Assembly (NCBI RefSeq): GCF_037038585.1 | Contig: NC_092541.1 | Location: 2,353,445-2,417,444, forward strand | Direction of reading: 5' to 3' | Length of the DNA: 64,000 nucleotides | From: Patagioenas fasciata | Taxonomy: Eukaryota > Chordata > Aves > Columbiformes > Columbidae | Shown: positions 26,505 to 40,921 of the stretch, in pieces | How the letters are laid out: every line of letters starts with the position of its first letter | Position numbering within the stretch: position 1 is the stretch's first letter | Made by a program: the position numbers and the translations under genes | Notes under the pieces: generated by a model | Seen by the model: only the letters and a program-made list of their open reading frames with translations | What the model was told of the DNA's origin: nothing | The model's database searches: none

Positions 26505-27085
26505 CCTTGAGGTCCCCATCCCTATGGTGTCCCCATCCCCACAGTGTCCCCATCTCTGTGGTGTCCCCATTCCTGCAGCATCTCCATCTCCATCCCCACG
26601 GTGTCCCCATCCCCACAGTGTCCCCATCTCTGTGGTGTCCCCATTCCTGCAGCATCTCCATCTCCATCGCCACGGTGTCCCCATCCCCACAGTGTCCCCA
26701 TCTCTGTGGTGTCCCCATCCCTGCAGCATCTCCATCTCCATCCCCACGGTGTCCCCATCTCTGTGGTGTCCCCATCCCTACAGCATCTCCATCTCCATCC
26801 CCATGGTGTCCCCATCCCTGCAGCATCTTCATCCCGGTCCTTGTGGTGTCCCCATCCCCGCAGCATCTTCATCCCAGTCCCTGTGGTGTCCCCATCCCCA
26901 CAGTGTCTCCATCCCCATGGTGTCCCCATCCCTGCAGCATACTCTTTCCAGTCCCTGTGGTGTCCCCATCCCCACAGTGTCTCCATCACCATGGTGCCCC
27001 CATCCCTGCAGCATCCTCATCCCAGTCCCTGTGGTGTCCCCATCTCTGCAGCATCTTCATCCTGGTCCCCATGGTGTCCCCATCC
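26505..27085. repeat. 17-18-bp minisatellite (GTGTCCCCATCYCTGYR)n
   Basis: About 30 copies of units such as gtgtccccatccccaca, gtgtccccatctctgtg and gcatctccatctccatc occur. Plus-strand C-rich bias means the minus strand is G-rich (GGGGACAC). Apparent proteins of 200-430 aa reading through it are periodic artefacts. Confidence 0.93.
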
Positions 27086-27257
27086 ATGCACACCTGCCTC
27101 CGGGGACTCCGTGGTGGCTGAACGTGCTGAGAGGCCCAGACCGAAGCCCAGGAGAAGCACCCCAAGGAGCGAGTGGGAGCCCGGGGTGGGTTCCCCAGGG
27201 TGGGCGCTGCACCGCGGGGTGCAGGGGTGCAGCTGCACCTCTGTGTGCGTGCAGACG

Positions 27258-27371
27258 GTACGTGCGTGTACATACCACATGTGTGTATGTACCACATGTG
27301 TGTATGTACCGCGTGCGTGTATGTACCATATGTGTGTACGTACCGCATGTGTGTGCACACGTGTGTGTGTC
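27258..27371. repeat. Alternating purine-pyrimidine 17-bp array
   Basis: About five to six copies of a unit like accacatgtgtgtatgt or accgcgtgcgtgtatgt, dominated by TG/CA/CG steps. The composition favours left-handed Z-DNA under negative supercoiling. Confidence 0.8.
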
Positions 27372-28107
27372 TCCCTGGGGTGGGCGGGGGTTTGGGTGCG
27401 TACGGGTGTTGCTGTCGGCACAACCCGGCGCTGCCATCGCGCCCACGCTCCTTTACGCAAACCCAGGGGTTTCTTCTCCCCTCTCCCCCTCACCTCGGAT
27501 GGTTGTAATAATATCCTGGCTCCTCTCCAAGTATCAGGGTTGCCATGGGAACAACAAAACTGCAGTGATTTCGGGCCCTGGCTCCGCCGTCTCCCATCAT
27601 AAACGTGGAAGCGCCGGAGTGTCAGGCGGCGATTCCCCTGTGTCTGTGCCTGGGGACGCTGCCCGTGCCCCGAGCGCACACCCGGCCTCGCACACCCGCG
27701 CTCAGGTGCTGCGGGCAGGTGGCCAACACCGATCTCGGGAGTTTCTATAGAAACCGTGAGGCGGTGGCTGAAAATGCCTTTTCCATCGAGGAAAACAAAA
27801 CCACACTTTGTGTGTGTGCTTGTGCCTGTGTGTGCGCACAGCCCGGGCGCTGTGCGAGGGGCTGGCTAACAGGGGGCATTTGTCCCCACTCGTCATGGTG
27901 GGATCTGTTTAGGGACCTCCAGGAAGATGCAAACGTGGGGCAGATGGAGCTGGGCAGTGCCTGGGGGCTGCATGGGGAGGTGTGTGGGTGCTGCTTGTGC
28001 CCCCCTGGGACTGGCAGGGTGCTGGGGCTGCCCCAGTGCTCCCAGGGCCAAGTGTGGCACATCACAGTGAGCACAGCCACCCCCCCAGACCTGGATCTGT
28101 TCGTTAA

Positions 28108-34324
<6,217 letters not shown>

Positions 34325-34367
34325 AGGGCGGCGGAGCGGGGGACTCCTGGCTGCGTTTTATACGTCT

Positions 34368-34402
34368 CTATATATATATTATATATACATATATATGTGT
34401 AC
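34368..34402. repeat. (TA)n microsatellite in PCGF2 3'UTR
   Basis: An imperfect TATATA run (with interruptions and CA/TG steps) begins about 45 bases after the PCGF2 stop codon. Confidence 0.85.
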
Positions 34403-36016
34403 ATAGGGAGAAAAAAAATAATTATACATACTTATTTTCTATTGATTGAGCAGATTAATTTAAAGTGCAAATAAGACACATAAATGTGGTGGAATATTTT
34501 TTAATGTTTTCCCTTTTATTTTTATTTTGGTTTAATGTTGGCTTACGTACGCTGCACGCCGGAGCCGGAGCCTTGCTGGGTTTTCTCTAACACTTTCCCC
34601 CCCTCCCCATCCCCGTCCCTTGTCCCCCATCCCTTGTGCCCCGTCCCTTGTCCCCCATCCCTTGTCCCCTGTCCCCTCCCGCAGCGGATGGGGCCGTGAG
34701 CAGGACACCCGGCTGCACAGGTAAGGGCCAAGCACAGGTAAGGGCCAAGCACAGAAGCCAAAAACCACCCCCCCCAGCCCTGCCGTGCCCTCTTTTATTC
34801 GCTTTTAGTCTCTATTTGAAGGATTTTGGCACTGGGTTTGATAACATGGTGCCTGTGCCCCCCCAGCTTTGCTTTCCTGTGCATGTTCTTGTTTCTTTGC
34901 TTTCCCTGCGTGGTCTCTGGACGGTGTTTCAGGCTCAAGCTCACACAGACGCTTCCCCTTGTGCACAGTAAGTAGGTGCTTTTCCTTTTATCTTCAGTTT
35001 TTCCCTCCACCCAGCTTAAAAATATGATGGTTACAAGCTGGCGGCGAAGGGCCAGATGGACCAAGGGGAAGAGCACAAGCCCCACTGAATATGTTTCCAC
35101 CTGGGAATTTTGGCTGGGGGCATCTAAACCATCAGGGGCAGCACCGGAGGTCCCAGGGGCTTCAAACACCACTGGTGGGTGCAGCGCCCGGTTGGGGGGT
35201 GCGGGACCCCCACTATCCCAGCTCCCCACTCACCTCCATGGCTTCACCACCACATTTCAGAGCGGTTTTGTGTTCCCCCCCTCTCCTCTTGCCCCCACAC
35301 TGGGGTTTTTAAAGAAAAACAAAACAAAAATAAGACTACAGTGCCTTGAGCCAAGGGGTGAGGGGTGAGCGTGGGGCGGTGCTGCTGTGTTTTGGGGGGG
35401 AAGAGGGGAAGGGACCAACTTTCTATATATATATTGACAAAAAAAAGCACACGAGCCCCAGGGAACGAAGCCCCCGGGGGGGTTCCTTCCGTCCCTTGTT
35501 GGGGAGGGGGATGAATGCCAACAAAATTAAGCAAGTGCCTGCAGCGCCCGTTCGGCACCCGCGGCACGGCGAGAACCAAAGGAACGCAGCGCGGGGACTG
35601 TGTGAACAGCCCGACTCCAAAGGTCAGGAAAGGTGGGAAGTTGTTATGGTAGTTTTTAACGTTTTTAAAGTTATTTTTCTGAAGTACCGCACCCCCATCG
35701 TGGACTCGCCAGCGGCACCTTTGCTATAGCACAGCCCTGGCACTGGGGGCTCCGTTTGTCTTGACTTTGAGACCCCTTTTCTCCTTGTAAATAGCCCAAA
35801 ATGGACTGAGGGAGGCAGCCAAAGTGCCTCAGTCTGGGGTTTGTGTGGGGCTCTTGGGGGGGTCGTTTTGTTTCCTGTTTCTTTCCTATATGGTACAAAC
35901 CAAATTGCTCTGTATGTTTGCATCCTGTACGATGTTTTAATGTCTTGTAATATATTCTGATATTCATATATCGTTATCGGTTAAACATTTGTACAACTAT
36001 ACAGCTTTGTAAATGT

Positions 36017-36022
36017 AATAAA
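36017..36022 (+). terminator. PCGF2: Poly(A) signal AATAAA, PCGF2
   Basis: Hexamer in the context GTAATAAATACTG. It lies about 100 bp from the oppositely oriented CISD3 signal at 36125-36130. Confidence 0.8.
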
Positions 36023-36124
36023 TACTGCAGACTGGCAATTCCCTTCATCGGTCCGGATGGATCCACCTGCATCCCGATGGGCACCCGCAGCTCTGGCAAC
36101 GCAAAACCCCCGTTATCCAGTGGA

Positions 36125-36130
36125 TTTATT
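36125..36130 (-). terminator. CISD3: Poly(A) signal AATAAA, CISD3
   Basis: TTTATT on the plus strand, about 200 bp beyond the CISD3 stop codon. It defines a short 3'UTR for CISD3 and convergent termination with PCGF2. Confidence 0.75.
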
Positions 36131-36327
36131 GCCCCCGCTTCATTATCCCTTGCAGTGGGGTAGGAGGGAAAACTGTTGCCCCCGTGGTGGAGACAAGGCT
36201 GATTTTCTGCAGCTGGTGGCAGCTCAGAGCTCAGTAATTAATATTAATTGGGGTGGGAGCTCAGCATCATCCCTCCCATACGAAGAGGGGTGAACACCCC
36301 CAAGGTGCTGAGCTCCTGTGGGCTCTG

Positions 36328-37458
36328 TCAGGGGTTTGGGGGTAGCCGGGCGCTCTGCACGGCCTCAGTTTTGTGGGTGCCGTCACAGTACGGGGGGGTG
36401 CGGGTCTGTTTGCACCCACACAGCCAGACCGTCTTGTCCTCCTCAGCCACAAAGCGCAGGGGGGAGATCCCCGGAGCCGCTTTCTTGTGGGTGCCGTCGC
36501 AGAAGGGCTGCAAAGCAAACGGGGAGTGGGTGAGAGATGGGGATGAAATGGGGGGACTGCGTCCTCTCCACCCCTGCGGCTGAGGGACCCCCCACCCGTG
36601 GGGCCGTCCAGGTTCCATCCATGTCCCAGTTGGGGGGGATCACAGAATCCCAGAATGTGAGGGGTTGGAAGGGCCCTGGAAAGCTCATCCAGTGCAATCC
36701 CCCCATGGAGCAGGAACACCCAGCTGAGGTTCCACAGGAAGGGGTCCAGGCGGGTTTGAATGTCTGCAGAGAAGGAGACTCCACAACCTCCCTGGGCAGC
36801 CTGGGCCAGGCTCTGACACCCTCACCAGGAGGAAGTTGCTTCTCATATTTCAGTGGAACCTCCTGTGTTGCAGTTTGCACCCACTGCCCTTTGCCCTGTT
36901 ACTGGTTGTCACCCAGCAGAGCCTGGCTCCATCCTCCTGACACTGCCCCTTTCCATATTGATCCCCAGGAATGAGTCCCCCCTCAGTCTCCTCTTCTCCA
37001 GCTCCAGAGCCCCAGCTCCCTCAGCCTTCCCTCACACGGGAGATGCTCCACTCCCTTCAGCATCTTGGTGGCTGCGCTGGACTCTCTCCAGCAGTTCCCT
37101 GTCCTTCTGGAGCTGAGGGGCCACAACTGGACACAATATTCCAGGGGTGGTCTCCCCAGGGCAGAGCAGAGGGGCAGGAGAACCTCTCTGACCTACTGAC
37201 CACCCCCCTTGCACCCCACCCCCGGTCCCGTGGGCGCCCCGGTCCCACCTGCCGCCGGCTGTGCCCGCAGGCGCACCAGCCGTACTTCTGTCCCGCCTTC
37301 AGCTCCACCGCGAACGGCTCCTTGGCGGCGATGACCGGCGCGGGGGAGGGCGAGCAGGGGCGCACCGAGATGTGCAAAACCCCGCGGGGGTCCCGGTACC
37401 GGAGCCGCCCCCCGGCCCTCATCAGCGCCACCAGCGCAGCCGCTCTGAGCGATCCCAT
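36328..37458 (-). CDS. CISD3: CDGSH iron-sulfur domain-containing protein 3, mitochondrial
   Basis: This is the mitochondrial-matrix monomeric NEET protein (MiNT), which binds two [2Fe-2S] clusters. The two coding exons are 37249-37458 (70 codons) and 36328-36507 (59 codons plus TGA), giving 129 aa (human 127). The intron falls exactly between the CxC and CDGTH parts of the first motif. Cluster 1 ligands are C62, C64, C73 and H77 ([17 protein letters not shown]). Cluster 2 ligands are C100, C102, C111 and H115 ([17 protein letters not shown]). The N terminus [20 protein letters not shown] is Arg/Ala-rich without acidic residues, as expected of a matrix-targeting peptide. The start at 37458 has a good Kozak context (G at -3, G at +4). 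An in-frame upstream ATG at 37560 would add 34 residues and cannot be excluded. A CR1 fragment sits inside the intron. Confidence 0.94.
36640..37203 (-). mobile_element. CR1 LINE 3' fragment in CISD3 intron
   Basis: About 560 bp of well-preserved CR1 in reverse orientation. The 3' end lies at 36640-36655 (CAGAATCCCAGAATG, the complement of ATTCTRTG-type repeats), followed by GGGGTTGGAAGGGCCCTGGA. It continues through TCCCTGGGCAGCCTGGGCCA and GTCTCCTCTTCTCCAGCTCC to GGGGCCACAACTGGACACAA. It occupies most of the 741-bp CISD3 intron and is in the same orientation as CISD3. Confidence 0.93.
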
Positions 37459-38430
37459 CCCGGGCACCTTCCCAGGGGCGGCTGCTCCGCCGGAAGCGCC
37501 GCGCCGGGCGGGCTCGGCGGAGCGCGGCTCCCGCAGCACAAACGTTCCCCCTCGGAGCACGAAGGTTCCGGCCCCCCTCCCCGCCGTGATACCCTAAAAT
37601 CGACCTCTTAAAACCACGCCTATTCTAACACAAGCTACCTGTTTAGGCAACGCTAAGTATTTCTCAGTTACCTGTTTTAAACGAATATGTCGTAAATTCA
37701 TGGCAATTATAAGAATAGGGTATGATTACTAAGCATAAAGACGCTATGGTTACAAGCTCTGCTTATAGGAAGATCCTATGGTTATGAGGTTGGTGAATCT
37801 ATAAAGGTTCCTACCTTAATATTCTCCTAAACGGCGAGTTCTACAATTCCTTAAAATACAGTCTAATAATTAGAAATACAGGTACCACGGGCCCCCACGG
37901 AGCTGCAGTTTGGGGGGTCCCTCTGCTCCCCATCTGCAGCTCCGCTATTCCCTGCAAATTCCCCTTTCCAGCATCAAAGTCCTGGATGCCCCCCACCCTG
38001 TTTCTTATTAAACATTTCACTACAGGGAAAAATGCACTTTTTGGATAGATGGTTTAGCTCCATGGGCTGGATCCCACCCAGCCTGGGGGCCACAGCCCCC
38101 CCAAAACCGCGTGTCCTGCGTGGGGCGATGCCCACAGTTCTCCCACCCCCCCGTCCCATCCTTTCTCTGGGGAGAAAGGGGGACCAAGGAGGCAGCTGAG
38201 AGCCCAAAGAGTCAGAAGATTTGGGGTATCCCCACTAATTAGCAACAAGCTGATTAATTACCAACTGACACCCTTCGCTCCCCAGGTGTAAGGTTGGGAT
38301 GGAGCCACCTGAGGACCCTCCTGGTCCCATTGAGCATCGTGTGCTTGGGTCGGTGCTGCAGCAATGGGACCTCGGCACAACCACCCTGGAAACGGCGCAA
38401 CCCCGACTCTGTCAAAAAGACTCTCCGATA
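37459..38430. other. Intergenic region CISD3-MLLT6, including CISD3 promoter
   Basis: 37459-37590 is CpG-rich and probably holds the CISD3 promoter. 37595-37885 is an abrupt AT-rich insert of about 290 bp with no recognised identity. 37886-38430 has no recognisable gene. MLLT6 transcripts, on the same strand, end at about 38430. Confidence 0.5.
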
Positions 38431-40876
38431 TCAATATTAATATTATTTATTATAATAAAGAACAGTCAAGCAGCGTGAAAAAAATATATCTTAGCTACAT
38501 TACCTTAAATTGCCAAAAATATACACATTTTTTCTCTTTTATTTAATAATAAAAAAAAAAACCCAGATCAAGACAAAAAAAGACACATGCAACATACTAA
38601 AATGAGACATTAGCATCAAAACGGGTAAAGAAACGTACCCCAGTGCAACTGAAACACAGATAATCTTTAGCTTTTTAGTTTTCTTTCCCCTGCTCTCCCT
38701 CTTTTTCACAGAGATACAAACGTTTAATGTCGCCCCCCCCCTCTTCTGCTCCCCTCAATCTGTGGCTCTGGGGCAGGTTGAGGCGATGGGACAAGGGGCA
38801 GCGCTTCAAAGGGACCTTTGGAAGATGTCGGAGAAATGTGTAAGTGCTATAATGTCTCTTTGCCCCATTGCTCGTCCTCTCCAGCCTCACCCTGCCCTGG
38901 AGAGCCCAAAGGCTCCATCCTCCAACCAGTGCCACCAGTATAAACCAATACACGGCCAGCACGGAGCTGGGGATGCTGCTCCCGCTTTCTGCCTGTAAAA
39001 CCGATTCCTTGAATCCAACCTTTCATTTCCAACCTCTTCCAACACTTGGGCTCCCAAATACCAACATTTTCCCAGTACCTCCTGCAAGTGTCGGGTTGGT
39101 ACCCAAGGATTTGGGCACCAAACCAGGCGCCAGAACAAGGGATTCTGTCTGTCCTGGGAGCCCCCGCGTGTCGGGATTGACGCTCACCCGGTACCGGCTG
39201 CGTTCTCATTGCAGGCTGTGAAACGGGGTTGAATTTTGGAAGAATTTGAGCACAACGTCAGGCCCTGGCCGTCACACATGGGGCTGATGGGCGTGCTGGT
39301 GACACTCGACAGGTGACAACGCGAATTGGCGACAGGGACGTGTCACCCGGGTCCGGCTCCTCTCGAGGTCTGAGCGAGGAAGGGAGGCTGGATTTGCTCA
39401 TCCTGCATTTCCACTTGTAGCTGTCATCTCCACCTTTGCGATAGCTTCTTAACCTTGTTAAAACATTAGCTTTTCTTTATTAAAAAAAGAATTATATATA
39501 TATATATATAATATATATATTTCTGAGCAGACAGCAGCGTTCTGCCCAGTTCACAGAACTGGAGGCTGAGAGCGGAGAGGGATTTTCTCTCCTTTGAGCC
39601 TTATTGAACCACCGTGGTGACAAATCTTCCAAAGAAACAAAAAGAAACCCAAATAAAATAAAAAGGAAGAAAGATGCCGAGCAGATGAGTTTTGCCTATA
39701 ACAAGCTTTCCTAGTACTATCAGCACAGACCCACTGCTGACAAATCTGAATAGTGCAAACTAGTTGGAGGCAGCGGGAATGTGCTGAAAACGATCCATTA
39801 AGGTCCAAGGAATAAAAGGGGGATTCGTACGTTTGACGTAGCTGTTCCCCTTCCCCCAGAGCCGCCCCACCTGTCCGTCTGTCCATCCATCCATCCGTCC
39901 ATCCGTCGCGTCCCAGTTGGGAGGAATTTCTTGGCTGAGGTTCCAGGCTGAGCGCTGGAATTAAGGTCAAAAGGTGGAAAATCAAAGAAGGGTCCCATGT
40001 CCCAGCTCAGGGGGAGCGGTCGCTATCCCATTGCTCGAGATCCCGTTTGCGAGTGGAAGAACGCGGGTTGCGCCGCACTGAGTTGCGGTGGCAGAGAACA
40101 CACGGGGACCAGATTTGGGACTCGCTGCTCCCCACGCACGGTTTTATCTCCCAGCTCGGGCCGGGCTCAAACGCAGCTTGGGAATGGCTACGAGAGGGGT
40201 AATACTGGCTACGGCCCCTTGGGTCTGAGCCTGCGGGAACGTCGGCGTGAGGAGCAGCCCTGTGCTTTTCACGTGAGGCGCACGGAGCAGACGTGGCCGT
40301 GTCGTTTGCGGTGGCTGTCACCTCGTCCCTAAGCGCCCGTCCTGGCCCATCGCTGGGGCTGGATCCAGCTGAGGTGTTGGGGCTTTGGGTGATGGCGAGA
40401 GAGAGAAGAGCATCTAAGAGGTGAGAAAGCTCAGCCACAGGACTTATTAACCTCCTCGTCTGGGCGAAGCAGAGCACATCAGTGCTGGCGCAACGTCGGC
40501 GCTGCCACCGCATCCCCAGCTGTGTCCCATCCAGCGCTGCCTCCACTGGATCCACCGCGGTCTCGGCCGAGGATGCTCGATGCTCCCCAGTGCCTTGGTC
40601 TGGGGTTTACACACCACGAGCAGCCCGGCAGGATCTGGCGTTACTGACTCCTCCGCTCTGCGTGGAAACAGCTCCTCTCGGCGCACACGCGGCACAACCG
40701 GGGCGGCAGAGACGTGTCGCCTTCCAAAGCACCTCTTGGCATCGCCCGGTGGCGAGAAACGCTTCTTGGAAGCCTTGTGCTCATCGCTGTACCAGTATCA
40801 AAGTCGACTGTGGATAAGCCACGTTCCCCCGGCTGAGAGGAGTCGGCTGCTGGTTTGTTGGGGGCGAGGGGGGAGC
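38430..40876 (-). other. MLLT6: MLLT6 3'UTR (predicted extent)
   Basis: Minus-strand sequence downstream of the MLLT6 stop. Minus-strand AATAAA signals occur at 39476-39481, 38538-38543 and 38446-38451, so alternative ends are likely. A (TA)n microsatellite lies at about 39492-39520. No competing exon was recognised. Confidence 0.55.
39492..39520. repeat. (TA)n microsatellite in MLLT6 3'UTR
   Basis: About 14 TA dinucleotides with one interruption, inside the predicted MLLT6 3'UTR. Confidence 0.85.
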
Positions 40877-40921
40877 TTAGCCCTTGTCCTGGGTGAGAGG
40901 AGCTCCCTTGTCATTCATGCT
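40877..40921 (-). CDS. MLLT6: MLLT6 terminal coding micro-exon (14 codons + stop)
   Basis: The minus strand after ...TTTTAAAG reads SMNDKGAPLTQDKG-stop. This aligns with the conserved C-terminal ending of MLLT6 (DKGA..NQEKG in human). The preceding exon ends at a complete Thr codon with donor GTGCGT (41495-41500). Reading through that donor instead would append MLLALP and stop, so the exon is needed for the conserved C terminus. Confidence 0.85.
   Translation of the reverse strand, partial: SMNDKGAPLTQDKG

Larger units (their letters stand above)
34325..36040 (+). other. PCGF2: PCGF2 3'UTR
   Basis: It runs from the TAA stop to a consensus AATAAA at 36017-36022. It contains a TA-rich microsatellite (34368-34402), a short CCCTTGTCCCC repeat (34605-34680) and another TA tract near 35425. 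No other exon was recognised. Confidence 0.7.

Noticed and set aside
25389-26510. 373- and 295-codon Gly/Arg/Pro-rich frames
   Set aside because: They fall in a CpG island with few stop codons, and no domain or splice support exists. This is promoter-proximal PCGF2 intron 1.
26458-27750. 430- and 352-codon open frames rich in Pro/His/Ser/Cys
   Set aside because: They are generated by the 17-18-bp minisatellite and the TG array in PCGF2 intron 1.
37057-37248. Continuation of the CISD3 exon 1 frame past the donor
   Set aside because: Reading past the CAG|GTGGGA donor enters CR1 sequence and loses the CDGTH half of the cluster motif, so the frame ends at the splice site.
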